DNA of 32,393 nucleotides from Chara braunii (GCA_003427395.1 BFEA01000245.1:665704-698096); one strand, 5' to 3'. Counted from the first letter of the stretch, positions 1 to 9,939 are shown. Numbers and translations are program-made. The notes: a model not told the origin generated them from the letters alone.

Positions 1-302
1 ATCATCAAGATTGCATCAAGAAACATCTATGTGTGAAGCGCTACACTACCTACTAGTATGAGTGTGAAAATCACAAGTTTGGAGAGCCCAAATCATCCAG
101 ATTGCCTCAAGAAGCATCCATATGTGAAGCGCTACACTACCTACTAGTGTGAGTGTTAAAATCACAAGTTTGGAGCTCCCAAATCATCTAGATTGCATCA
201 AGAAGCATCTATATGTGAGGCGCTACACTACCTACTAGTATGAGTGTGGAAATCATAAGTTCGGAGTTCCCAAATCATCAAGATTGCATCAAGAAGCATC
301 TA
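1..302. repeat. 91-bp tandem repeat, about 3.3 copies
   Basis: The phrase beginning ATCATC(A/C/T)AGATTG recurs at 1, 92, 183 and 274, an exact 91-bp period. Three full units are followed by a partial fourth that stops near 302. Copies differ at a few bases. The array probably continues to the left of the window. No coding potential is visible. Confidence 0.9.
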
Positions 303-339
303 GGAAAGAATCGGAGTACTACCTCCCAGTGCATAAGTG

Positions 340-640
340 AAAGAGAAGAGTTTGAGTAGCCCATGGAAGAGAGAAGGTGAAGTAAGAGAAGATGGAGGAG
401 AAGGGGAGAGAGATGAGGAAGATGGAGATGGAGAAAAAGGGGAGGAAGGGAAAGAGAATGAAAGTAAGGAGGAGGAAGGAGGAGGTGAGGAGGGGAGAGA
501 AGAGGAGGAAGAAGGAGGGAGTGAGGAAGGAGAAGGGGAAGAAGAAGGAGGAGAGGAAGGAGAAGAGGAGGGAGAAGAAGAAGAAGAAGAAGAAGAAGAA
601 GAAGAAGAAGAAGAAGGAGAAGAAGATGAAGGTGAAGAAG
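340..640. repeat. GA-rich purine-strand low-complexity tract with (GAA)14
   Basis: The plus strand is almost entirely purine for about 300 bp, with a perfect (GAA)14 run at 574-615. A Glu/Gly/Lys-rich frame (337-666) and a Leu-rich antisense frame are open only because the composition excludes stop codons. I treat both as artefacts. Mirror-symmetric purine runs of this kind can in principle form triplex DNA. Confidence 0.85.
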
Positions 641-642
641 TC

Positions 643-1434
643 TCTTTCTTCCTCTCACATTGTTGATTCCTTGATGTTGGTGTCCTCTTGATTAAGCTTC
701 TCCTTCTTGCACATTCCCCTCTTGGCTATGACTTCCTTCTTCTTCAAGCCCTTCTCTCCTTCTCCCTTGCTTTCTCTCAGGCTATGGCAAACTCCCCAAG
801 CTATGGCTATGAAGTCCTCCCCTCTAGGAGGGCTAATGGGGCTCCTCTAGCTTCTCCTTCTCTCCTACACCCAGGCGGGATATGGCGGATCACCTCCCAA
901 ATGTCTCTTGTACCATCACTATCCTCTAGAGTCCTCTCCACTACCTCCTAGTCTCCTCTAAACTCTCCCACTAGCATAGGCTCCTCCCCTCTCACTCCAA
1001 GTGCAAAGGTGCTCCTGTGAGCTCACTTGGGCAACATGGGCACTCCTCATGCAAATGTGAGAGTAGCGAACTGCATCCTCAGCTTATGTAGGATGAAACC
1101 AGCAGTCCGGCCAGCCCATGAGCCTCCCCATGAGCCTTGAGGTGAACCGAGGTACCCCCAAGGCAAAATTCCCTCACTAGGCCCTCCTGGATGTACCTGG
1201 GCCTCATTTTGGCCAAGTACATGTAGTCCAAGTGGTTGGTACCAACTCGGACGACCTCTTGGCTTACCCAAGCCTCTTTTTCATTGCTCAAATGCTGCCC
1301 CCTAGGGTCCTAATGCCCAAGGGGCAGCAATACTCGAAAGAAAAAGACCTTGTAGACCTTTTTCTCGATTTTTTCAAGTTGCGGCCTCTTTTGAGTAGGC
1401 CGGAGCATTTTTTCATATGGCGGCACATTTCCAG
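643..1434. other. pyrimidine-rich intergenic DNA, no gene seen
   Basis: The stretch is rich in CTCCTTCT-type runs. It holds only short open frames (longest 87 codons) with biased Leu/Ser/Pro composition and no recognisable motif. I see no RNA gene or mobile-element terminus here. Confidence 0.6.
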
Positions 1435-1459
1435 CCTTGGATCTGGCAAAGATCCAAGG
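1435..1459. repeat. perfect 10-bp stem hairpin, 5-nt loop
   Basis: CCTTGGATCT (1435-1444) and AGATCCAAGG (1450-1459) are perfect reverse complements around the loop GGCAA. This is one of several short hairpins between 1.4 and 3.8 kb. No T-run follows, so I do not call it a terminator. Confidence 0.9.
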
Positions 1460-1775
1460 CCAACAATAATCCGAGCTACCCCCTAGTAGCCCCCTTGCTT
1501 CAATTTTGAGCCCCTAAGTCCAGTTTTTCAATTTTTGGTGCATCTGGCTCTCTTTTTGGGCCAAATGCACTGTTTTGTCATTTTCTCTCTTTTGTTTCTT
1601 TCCATTTTGGGCTGCCACCTCATTCCGAAGCTAGCCATTTTGACCTGGCCCACAAAAAACGGCTAGTTCCTCTCTACCATGAGATCTGATCTCAGATTCA
1701 TGGTCCGAAAGAAAACTGGCCACTTTCTTTTTGCATTTTCTCTCATTTTCAACTTTTTAATTCAGATTTTATTGT

Positions 1776-1798
1776 GATATGGCCCTAAGGGCCATATC
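1776..1798. repeat. palindrome with 11-bp arms around one base
   Basis: GATATGGCCCT (1776-1786) and AGGGCCATATC (1788-1798) are perfect reverse complements separated by a single A. It could form a cruciform. It lies in non-coding DNA. Confidence 0.9.
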
Positions 1799-2217
1799 TC
1801 TGCAATCCAGATTGCCCTCCCTCATTCTAGGAGGGATGTGGTCACTGTTGGGGCCTGGCAGTCCCTACTGTGCAAGTCCCAATAGGCCGACTCATTCTCC
1901 TCCACTATTTTCTCCCCTTTTGTTTCATTCTCCCTTTTTTTTCTCTCATTTTTCTTTCATTTTCTTTTATTTCTGTTGTGACAAGTGTCAAACTGCTGTG
2001 CATCCTCTTTCTAGGCCCTAGGGCCTCATTCAAGGTCAGGTTCATGGCTGTTATATGGCTGTTATATCTCGGATTCCAATAATGGCACCCCCATGCTCCT
2101 AGGGGGCTCCATTTTCCTCCCGTTTGCCCAATCCTGAGCCCCTTTTGCTCTGACTTTCTAAGGGCAGCCTTTTTCTCATGTTGGGCCTCTCAAGGCTCTC
2201 TTTTCTTATGCCTTGCT

Positions 2218-2237
2218 AGTCCGAGATATCCCGGACT
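2218..2237. repeat. 6-bp stem hairpin
   Basis: AGTCCG (2218-2223) pairs with CGGACT (2232-2237) across an 8-nt loop. The same AGTCCG/CGGACT theme recurs in the hairpins at 2744, 2906 and 3470. Confidence 0.6.
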
Positions 2238-2743
2238 GCCGGGCAGCCTTCCCAACACCCTTATTCCACTTTTCTTTCTCCCATGGCTCCCTTACTTGCT
2301 CAAACTAGTGCTTGCACTAGTGGTGCTAATATTCTCCACCGTTTAGATCCTTGATCTCGACGGTGCCGCTCGCTTGCACAATTATTCCTTGTGTTTGCTC
2401 ATGGTTCCCTTGGGACATCCCAAGTCCCCGCCATTTTCCTACATGCTATCTCCACATCCTGTTCCCGCCAGCGGTCCCGCCGGCGTGTGTCCCGTTTTTC
2501 CAATTTTTATTATTTTGACCCATTTGGTCCCCGACAACATTCCGGACAGCGTCCCATTTTTATTTTTGGGTCTCCTTACCGTTGGTGGTCCCATCATCTC
2601 TACATGTGTGCTGATTTTTCTAGGCCGTCAGATCTCATCTCACGGTTGCCGTTTACCGTTTTTACTTGGCCCTTGCCGAAATTGCTCCTTTCTAGCCTTC
2701 CGGGTTTGCCGTAGCCCATTTCCCCTTGGCCTTGGCATCCCCA

Positions 2744-2769
2744 TGCAGTCCGTAATTTCTCAGACTGCA
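2744..2769. repeat. 7-bp stem hairpin
   Basis: TGCAGTC (2744-2750) pairs with GACTGCA (2763-2769). The loop contains CGTAATTTCTCA. A near-identical hairpin with a similar loop lies at 3470-3495. Confidence 0.75.
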
Positions 2770-2840
2770 GTCATGGCTGTTTTCCATACCCACAGCCCCA
2801 CAACTTGCCCCATGTTGAAAAAAAATGATGCGTTAAATTT

Positions 2841-2883
2841 TCTAGTGCATCCGGGTTCAATATTGGCTACGGATGCACCTAGA
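2841..2883. repeat. long hairpin, 13-bp stem with one bulge
   Basis: The 9-bp core arms GTGCATCCG (2845-2853) and CGGATGCAC (2870-2878) are perfect. Outside them TCTAG and CTAGA also pair after one bulged base. A decayed relative with GTGCATCCG and a weakened second arm follows near 3008-3043. Confidence 0.8.
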
Positions 2884-2905
2884 ACATGTGTTTTCTCTCT
2901 CCTAG

Positions 2906-2929
2906 GCAGTCCGTTGCAACTCGGACTGC
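2906..2929. repeat. 8-bp stem hairpin
   Basis: GCAGTCCG (2906-2913) and CGGACTGC (2922-2929) are perfect reverse complements with an 8-nt loop. Confidence 0.8.
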
Positions 2930-3274
2930 AATGGGGGTCAATTCCTTAGCCCCACTGCCCCACAACTAGCCCTTACTCAAAAGAAAAAGAAACGGCCAAC
3001 TCCCAAGTGCATCCGACCTTGATTTTGGCTTCATGTGCACCTAAAACATGTGTTTCTCCTCATGTATATATTCCGTTTTATTCAGGTTGCAAGAGGCCTT
3101 GATTTTCTTTGATTTTCTCTGCAAAAATAAAAAAAAATCTAAGTCTTTTGTAACCGCCATATTCCAGAATGAATCTGGTCACGGATGAATCTCCCCAAGT
3201 GACCGTTTTTTATCGTTAAAGCCTTTTTCTCTTTTCTTTTCTTTTCTTTTTTTTTCCTCTCCCTTTCTTGGACA

Positions 3275-3296
3275 GTAGGGACCTGTTAGTCCCTAC
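3275..3296. repeat. 8-bp stem hairpin
   Basis: GTAGGGAC (3275-3282) and GTCCCTAC (3289-3296) pair across the loop CTGTTA. It sits just before the second copy of the CAGTCCCTACTG landmark. Confidence 0.8.
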
Positions 3297-3469
3297 CTAT
3301 GGCAGTCCCTACTGATGGCCAACTCACTTACTCCCTCTCACTATTTTTGTCTTATTCTCCCACATTTTCTTTTATTTTCTCTCTGTTTTCTAGCATGCCA
3401 AGTGTCAAGTGGTCGTTAAGGCCCTTTCTAGCCTCTTCCTCTTAGTTTTGGCCCTCCCTATGCCCAAGG

Positions 3470-3495
3470 TGCAGTCCGTTATTTCTCAGACTGCA
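3470..3495. repeat. 7-bp stem hairpin, twin of the one at 2744
   Basis: TGCAGTC (3470-3476) pairs with GACTGCA (3489-3495). The loop differs from the 2744 hairpin at only one position. Confidence 0.75.
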
Positions 3496-3756
3496 ATAAT
3501 GGCCTTCCCATGCCCATGGGAGTCTCCTTTGACTTCTACATTTCTCCCACAATGGTCCCTCCTACTCCGATTTTCTCCCGGATTGCTATTTTTCACATGG
3601 GGTCTCATTTGACTCTATTTTCTTGAGGGAGGATGATCCGAGATTTTTCGGATTGCTCCCATGCCTCCTACTTCAGTTTTCTTTACTTTTCCTTTCCCTT
3701 TTGGCCTTCCCGTTTGTCACCACTTGTACTTGCACTAGTGGTGCTAATATTCTTGG

Positions 3757-3780
3757 CCGTCAAGATGTCGATCTTGACGG
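3757..3780. repeat. 10-bp stem hairpin, 4-nt loop
   Basis: CCGTCAAGAT (3757-3766) and ATCTTGACGG (3771-3780) are perfect reverse complements around GTCG. The duplicated counterpart at 2339-2363 has the same layout with a CTCGACGG right arm. The differences lie at CG/CA/TG positions. Confidence 0.8.
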
Positions 3781-3857
3781 TGCACCTTGCATTTATTATT
3801 TTTCCCTCATGCGGTGCCATCGTTTCTTCTTGGGACGTTCACATGTCCCCGCTTCTT

Positions 3858-3988
3858 GTCCCGTTGGTGGTCCCCGACACTTTAGTCCCGTCGGTGGTCC
3901 CCGACACTTAGTCCCGTTGGCGGTCCCCAACACTTAGTCCCGTCGGCGGTCCCTGACACTTAGTCCCGTTGGCGGTCCCCGACACATT
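3858..3988. repeat. 26-bp tandem repeat, 5 copies, CpG-variable
   Basis: Units start at 3858, 3885, 3911, 3937 and 3963, each beginning GTCCCGT(C/T)GG. The first has one extra T and the last diverges at its end. All other differences fall at CG sites: TCGG/TTGG, GGCGG/GGTGG, and CCCGAC/CCCAAC/CCTGAC. Single GTCCCG words before the array (3838-3858) suggest it once extended further. Confidence 0.9.
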
Positions 3989-4409
3989 TCGCCCCGGACG
4001 CCATTATTTTTACTTAGTCCCACGTGGCCCCGGGTGCCTTTCCCCGAGGTGTCCCATGCCCCTTGGGCGTCTTGTCGCCCCATAACGACCCCTCTCCTTA
4101 GTCTTTCCTCGCGCCTTGTGCGTGCCGATCTCTTTGGTCACGGGCCTCCACTCCGAGGCTCCCATAGGTGGCCCCTACGTTGGACCCTTATTTCCTGACT
4201 TCCCGCGGCTTCTGGCCGCCCATTCCTCGACTTCCTCATTCCCTTATTGTTGTCGCGCTGCAATTGCTAGTTCAAAGGGCCCTTTGACCTTAGTCTCATT
4301 GCATTCCGATGACCCTCCCGGCCTCCTGCTATGTTTTATGTGCCCCTGTTCTTGCGCTCGCTTGCTTGCCGCTGTAGTTCTTTCCTCCTGTGGTTCTGTC
4401 CTCAGGGCA
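3989..4409. other. non-coding DNA beyond the pol end
   Basis: This stretch lies just 3' of the minus-strand pol reading frame, where a polypurine tract and 3' LTR would be expected. I find neither a copy of the TGTTACATG/CATGTAACA LTR ends nor a convincing PPT. The 3' end of the gypsy element is therefore missing, rearranged or of unrecognised sequence. Confidence 0.5.
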
Positions 4410-7400
4410 TCACTCCCTTCTGTGGCCTAATGTCTTTTCTCTCTCCTGCTTCCTTACTCCAGATTTCTTTGTTGTGCGCAAATTGTCCGTATTTAATCTC
4501 TCAAGTGACGGGAAGTTATTCGGGACCCACCAGTCCCGACAACGTCTCCCGGGAAAATCGTCATGTTCCGCTGGCATGTAAAGAGTCAACTTGGAGTAAT
4601 GAAAGACTAGGTAGACGGGCAAGTGGGCGGGCACCTGAATAGTGAAGGAACGTCCCTCGGGTGCAGCCCTAGCGGGTGCCACGATCGGCCAAGGCCCCAT
4701 CCATTTCGGGAGGAGCTTGCAAGAGATATCTTGTTCAAGGCTGAATTCCGTGGCGGAGACCCAAACGAGATCGCCGACACGGAATGGATAAGGAAGATGC
4801 TAGTGATTGGTCTGTTGGTTCATGCCTTGCTGTATCTTGGTCATCTGGTCACGTGCCTTGACAAGTAGCTCTTGCATCCGACGCAAGAAAATAAAATGGT
4901 TGTCGCTCTCGGCCGTTCGTGGAGTGATGGTGTCCAACGACGAAGTGACCGGCGAGCCGTGCTCGAACTCGAAGGGCGACATCCTGATAGTCGGGTGGAT
5001 GGAGGAGTTGTAGGCCAACTCGACATCCGACAGCCGCTCAACCCAATCGTTCTGGTCATGACGGATGAGAGTGCGAAGGAGAACCTGTGCGGTCTGGTGC
5101 GCCCTCTCCATTTGGCCATCAGTCTGGGGGTGGCGAGCTGAACTGGGCTTGAGAGATGAGCCCCATCGCTTGATGAGCGCGAACCAAAAATCGGACATGA
5201 ACCAAGTGTCGCGGTCGCAAACGATTTCCTTGGGGTAATCCTTGGATCGAATCCATCCGGCGTAAAGAACCTTGGCCAACTCCGGTGCCTTGGCGTGATA
5301 GCGGCAAGGCAAAAACATGGCGAACTTTGTGAGTCGGTCGACCACCGTGAGAATCCCATCCACGCCGGTCTTGTGCTTGGGGAACGGGCCGGTAATGTCC
5401 ATGGCAATCGCTTCCCTTCGCCTCAAAGGAACCGGTAATGGTCGTAACTCACCGTACGAACGATGGTTGCGGGATTTGCAGAGTCGGCAAACCTCACATG
5501 ACTCGCAATAACGTGTGACGTCGCCGGGAAGGCCGGACCACCAAAATCGCTCACGAAGTCGGCCAATCGTGCGATTGACTCCAAAGTGATCGATGGAGGG
5601 AGCATCGTGGAACTCGCGAAGAAGCCGTGTACGCAAGTGAGGATCACTCGGTACGCAAAGAAGGTCATTCCCCCGTGTGTGGACAAGCAAGTACCCCTCT
5701 TGGATCCGGTAATGAGAAGGCGCCGGATTAGGAGAGCAGCAATTCGCGTATTTGTCGGGAAACTCGGGGTCGGCTTGGTAGCCTCGGATGAAGTTGTTCT
5801 GCAGGTTGTCGTCGATCTCAAAGGTTGAGTAGACGGCTGTACAATGATCCGGACGTCGTGAAAGAGCATTCGCAAAACGGTTCGACTTCTCGGGAATGTG
5901 ATCGGGAAAGAAGTCGAACTGGTCGATGAAAGCCATCCATCAAGCGATGGTGTTGTTGACGGTGTCTTGGGTCTTATAGAAGACCAACGGTCCGGGATTG
6001 TCCTCCGTTACCCATCGGCATTGGCTTCGGCCAAGGAGGAAGTGCCGCCACCGCTTGAGCGCGTGGACGAAGGCGAGGAGCTCCTTCTTGAGTGCATCGT
6101 CAATGGAATGCACGACGGGCACTTTCTTGCTGAAATACTCGAACGGGTGCCAGTCCACACCATCATGTTGCTCGAGGACGACACCAATGCCGTAGCCGGA
6201 CGCATCCGTAGTGACGCGCGTAGGCAAAAGAGGGTCGTATATGCGCAAGACCTCCGCAGATAATAGCGCAACTTTGAGAGCCAAAAATGATTCTCGCGCC
6301 TCCTCTGCGAAGTCAAACGGTCGATCCTCACATTGAAGCTTGGTCAAGTGGGCCGCGATCTTCGAGTAGCCTTTGATGGAACGCTGATAGTAGCCGGCGA
6401 GGCCAAGAAACGAACGGACATCCGTGACGTTCCGAGGCTCCGGCCACTCTTGGATGGCTTGAATCTTGTCCGATAGCGAACTGATGCCCTCTGGTGTGAC
6501 AAAATGGCCCAAGTGTTCCAACTCTTGCCGGATAAATTTGCACTTGTCGCGGTTGGCCTTGTACTTGGCGTGGCGGAGCATCTCCAACACTCGTCGAAGA
6601 TGCCCAAGATGATCCTCCAATGTCCGACTATAGATGAGAATATCGTCTAAGTAGACCAGCACGAACCGTTCCAACATTGCATGAAACTCGTTGGTCATTG
6701 CCGCTTGAAAGGTCGTCGGGGTGTTGGTGAGGCCAAAAGGCATGACCACCCACTCAAAATGTTCGTCCCGCGTCTTGAACGTGAATTTATAGCGATCGTT
6801 CGACCAGATCGAGATTTGATGATATCCCAACTTTAAATCCAACTTAGAAAAATACTTTGCGCCACCCAATCGCTCAAGAAGATCGTCGATGCGAGGAAGA
6901 GGCCCCGCATTCTTGACGGTTTGTGCATTGAGCTTGCGGTAGTCGATACACAATCGTAGATCCTTGTTCGTCTTCTGGATGAAGAGAACTGGTACTGCAT
7001 ATGGGGAGCTACTAGGGCGGATCCAGCCCTTGGCCAACAAGTCGTCGAGTTGTGCGCGGAGGACGTCAAGCTCCTCCTCGCTCATCCGATAGATGCAACC
7101 TTTCGGCGGCACGGCACCGGCTTCAAGAATGATCTCGTGAGAGATCGGCCGATCCGGCATCACACTGGTAGGTGACTCGAAGATGTCGACGAACTCGTCC
7201 AGCAACCGCACCACCCGGGGGTCGGAAGACAAGTCCATGGGTGAAGAGTCGGCTACCGCAACGGTCCGTAGGAAATATAGGCCGATTTCCTCGGGCTGCT
7301 CATCAGCGCAAGTCGCCCGAAATGATTTGGCCGTCACCACTTGGCACCGAATCGAAGGGTGCGGAAGAGGAATAGTACACCCCACTTCGGCTCCGAAGGC

Positions 7401-8231
7401 ATCGCGAACGCTAAGAGTCCGCTGGTGGAAGTTGACCGTGTGATCCACACTTGCAAGCCAAGGCATGCCCAAAATGATATCGAAGTCCGTGTCCAAAATG
7501 TCGAACGTCACCGGTTCGCATGCATGAGGTGCGAAATATACCGGTACGGCTTCGATGTAACACTCGAGGAGTTGCTGCGTCTTTCTATCCGCCAACTTGA
7601 TCACCGTCGGGTTTGCCTTCCTTCGAACTTGTGCGCCAAGGCCAGCCCTTTGCAGAAAGGCTTGGCTCATGAAATTGCGACACACACCGCTATCCAGGAA
7701 AGCGCTGCAGGACGCTTGCCCAACCTGGATGCGGACATACATGAGCGGTGCATTGTTGTCATCGTACCGCTGCGTGCGAAACTCGCGGGCCACCTTGGTA
7801 ACATACGCAAGGATGTCCCCCACCACGACTTCGTCATCTGTCGGCGAAGTTGGTGGTGAATAGAAGGATAAGTACGTGTGGAGATGAGCGCATAGTGCTG
7901 CGCATTGCGGTCCCGGCAGGTGGCCCGCGGTCGGGAGAGGAAGCCATGCAAAGTCCTCGGACGTGAGCGGGTCCAATACCTCTATGTTGAACTCGCGCGC
8001 CGAATCCCGTGAAGAACCACTTGAAGACGATAAGTCGCCGCTGCCGGACGGAGAAGATGGCGTACACACGTCTTGTCCTTGAGCTTGAGTACCCAACGTA
8101 GGAACAAGTCGGGCAGCATAGTCCTCAAAAGAATAAAGAAGAGGAGGACTATTGACTTCCGCATGTGCCTTGGAACGAAGGGCAGTCCCCGCGAAGCGAC
8201 CGGTTCCGAAGGCGTCGAGAGTGTCGCCGAG
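4410..8231 (-). pseudogene. gypsy pol: protease, RT, RNase H, integrase; two nonsense codons
   Basis: One minus-strand frame runs from 8231 to 4410, broken only by TGA at 5940-5942 and TAG at 4800-4802. Both fit C-to-T changes (from CGA and CAG). The protease has FLDSG with its Asp codon at 7692-7694, then a conserved ILGMPWL. RT keeps DYRKLN, FSKLDLKLGYHQ, FGLTN and the catalytic YLDD (6642-6653). RNase H has TTDASGYGIG (Asp codon near 6206) and KKELLAF. The first stop falls in the linker between RNase H and integrase. Integrase has the zinc ligands H-x6-H and C-x2-C (ESCEVC), and D, D and E in AMDITGP, CDRD and GQMER with exactly 35 residues between the last two. The second stop precedes a C-terminal segment (RVGDLVWV, KWMGPWPIV). 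No ATG opens the frame, so pol was probably made as a gag-pol fusion. Confidence 0.93.
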
Positions 8232-8247
8232 TCACTCCCAGCGGTGC

Positions 8248-9770
8248 TCAGTTTCCTGATTTGCCCTTGCTTCTTGACGGGCAGGCCACTGTCTCATGGA
8301 GATCGCTGTTGCACCATAGGCAATAGTGAAATCTTGTGCGTTCTTTGAATGCTTGCTCGGAGATACCTTATTGGGACCATGGGGCTGAAGCTGCTGCGCC
8401 GGGCTTGGGGCTAGATGCGGTGTTTGTCTTCGCCTTGCCGCGTCCTCGGCCTTTGCCGGGGCGGCCACCTTCCCGGGCGATTGCGAGTCTGTCCCCTTTA
8501 TTGGCAGACACGACCTCGCTAGTTTGGTCAAACGGTGTTGTCGTCGCGACCACGGCCACTCTTGCTCGATGTTGGTCGATGCTCGGGCCTTGCGCAGACG
8601 AACGCAGGTTCTTAGCCTCCTTGTTCGTGATGATAATCTGCGCGGCCTTGTCAAAGAGTTCCGCCGTTGTCGTCAAGGTGTCATCGACGTGAGTCAGGGC
8701 ATTGCTTAATGTCGGACACGACCTTGAGATGAAACAGTGGTGGATGGCTTTGAAGCCCATCTGGATGTCTGGGATGGATGTCAAGTCTTGGTACTCGGCA
8801 ATCCAGTCAACACTCGACAACGTGCCTTGTTCGAAGACCATTAGCTTGTCAATTGCCTTGATCTCCGGCGGCTCTACTTGGAACCACTTATGCCACGCCG
8901 CCTTCAGATCATCACAATTGATCTTATGTAAGTCGCAACCTACCACTCCGTAATTGGACAAAAGATTGTCCAACCATGCCTGGCACGCGCCCCCCGACCG
9001 GGAGTATAAGTACGCGTGGTGCTTGTGTTCTTTGACGTAGTGTAGCTGCAGAGTGAGCTGGAACTTGTGGAACCATGGAATCGGATCTATCTTTGTCGAG
9101 TCGCAGAAGATCTCCTGCCCGTCAAACTTTGAAGCTGTCTCTCACGGTTCCGAACTCGAGTTGTTGGCGGTAGTAAAGATCCGCTGCTCCAACTGTTGCG
9201 TTGTGGTCTGCTGTAACTGCACGCCGTCCTTGAGGGAGCCGACGTCCATCTCCAATGCTTCGAGGCGATCGGAGGTGTTGGAAGAGCTGGTATCGGGGGC
9301 GGCGACAGGTCGCTCCTCCAGCGGCCGTAGGCGGCCGTGGACTTGAGTCAGCGCGTCGTCGAGGCTGTGGATGTCCTCCTGCTGTGTAATGCATGTTGCC
9401 AGGAGGTCCATGAGATGGGAGAGGAGTAGAGAGATCTTGTTTTCACTATCCTCCATCTTGCCATTCTCAGCCTCGGCCCACCAATCCGCTGCCATTGTGA
9501 GCAAAGTTTGCTCTCCGCTAAATATCTTCTCCCGCCGTTGAACTTGTTCTTCATCAGCAGCCTTTGTTGCTGCCTTGTCGTCCTGGTGCTACTGTTCAAT
9601 TGCCAGCAGACGTGCCTGCTCCGCGTCCTCTGCCTTCTTCTTCGCTGCTGTTGCTGGTCATCCGCCCGTCTCTTGGTTTCAGTACTCCAGGCCAGCATCC
9701 GGGCCTGATAGGCCTTGTCTGTTTCCCCAGACCTCTGGTCCATGATGGCTGTTTGTGAACGCAACAACAT
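8248..9770 (-). pseudogene. gypsy gag with CCHC zinc knuckle; one frameshift and three nonsense codons
   Basis: The reading opens at ATG 9768-9770 (MLLRSQTAIMDQ). It switches frame once in a CAG/AGA-rich stretch near 9625-9665, then stays in one frame to TGA at 8248-8250. That frame is interrupted by TAG 9589-9591, TGA 9142-9144 and TAA 8368-8370, each explicable by one C-to-T change. The first third is Gln/Glu/Ala-rich and helical. A retrotransposon-gag core follows (IPWFHKFQLTLQL, AYLYSRSGGACQAWLDNLL, WHKWFQVEPPEIKAIDKLM). A zinc knuckle at 8281-8322 reads C-LW-C-NSDL-H-ETVA-C, the exact CX2CX4HX4C spacing for nucleic-acid binding. The product would be the capsid/nucleocapsid precursor. Confidence 0.88.
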
Positions 9771-9790
9771 AGACCAGGCCGGGGGCCTGC

Positions 9791-9931
9791 TGACGTGGTA
9801 CTCCCTGCTGCTGACGTGGCACTGTTGTCGGCTGACATGGTCTGCTGACGTGTTCTGTTGACGTGGTTTGCTGACGTGGCTTGCTTACGTGGTCTGCTGA
9901 CGTGGCCTGCTGACGTGGTCTGCTGACGTGG
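9791..9931 (-). promoter_or_regulatory. array of ten TGACGTGG-type boxes (CCACGTCA on the element strand)
   Basis: Boxes start at 9791, 9812, 9833, 9846, 9859, 9872, 9885, 9898, 9911 and 9924. The first three are 21 bp apart and the rest exactly 13 bp. Seven are perfect TGACGTGG; 9833, 9846 and 9885 differ by one base. TGACG and ACGT-core boxes are known binding sites of plant bZIP factors. The array lies just upstream of the gag ATG, so an enhancer role in the element leader is possible. It may equally be a simple minisatellite whose unit happens to contain the box. Confidence 0.7.
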
Positions 9932-9939
9932 CAACTCAC

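Larger units (their letters stand above)
1859..3785 (+). repeat. diverged direct duplication, two segments about 1.42 kb apart
   Basis: Several landmarks recur in the same order. CAGTCCCTACTG is at 1859 and 3303. AAGTGTCAA is at 1983 and 3400. A 25-bp identical block starts at 2311 and 3729 with CTTGCACTAGTGGTGC. The offsets are 1417-1444 bp, so the copies have gained and lost bases. Each copy ends in a hairpin: CACCGT/ACGGTG at 2337-2365, and CCGTCAAGAT/ATCTTGACGG at 3757-3780. The function is unknown; these may be pieces of a repeat family. Confidence 0.65.

Noticed and set aside
1-302. CRISPR-like array of 91-bp units
   Set aside because: The whole 91-bp unit is conserved, with no variable spacers.
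278-666. Glu-rich and Leu-rich open frames in the GA tract
   Set aside because: They exist only because a purine-only strand lacks stop codons; there is no motif and both strands are open alike.
2374-2949. 191-aa plus-strand frame in the hairpin-rich region
   Set aside because: It is hydrophobic and Pro/Ser-rich by composition, contains several hairpins, has no recognised motif, and the duplicated segment downstream does not keep it.
3220-3270. Polypurine tract (pyrimidines on plus) preceding a 3' LTR of the minus-strand element
   Set aside because: The run is suggestive, but no LTR start or match to the 5' LTR follows below it.
3858-3988. CRISPR-like array
   Set aside because: The 26-bp units are adjacent without spacers in a eukaryotic repeat region; this is a plain tandem repeat.
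4807-8348. Several plus-strand open frames of 60-172 codons opposite pol
   Set aside because: They are shadows of the minus-strand pol frame, which carries clear protease, RT, RNase H and integrase motifs.
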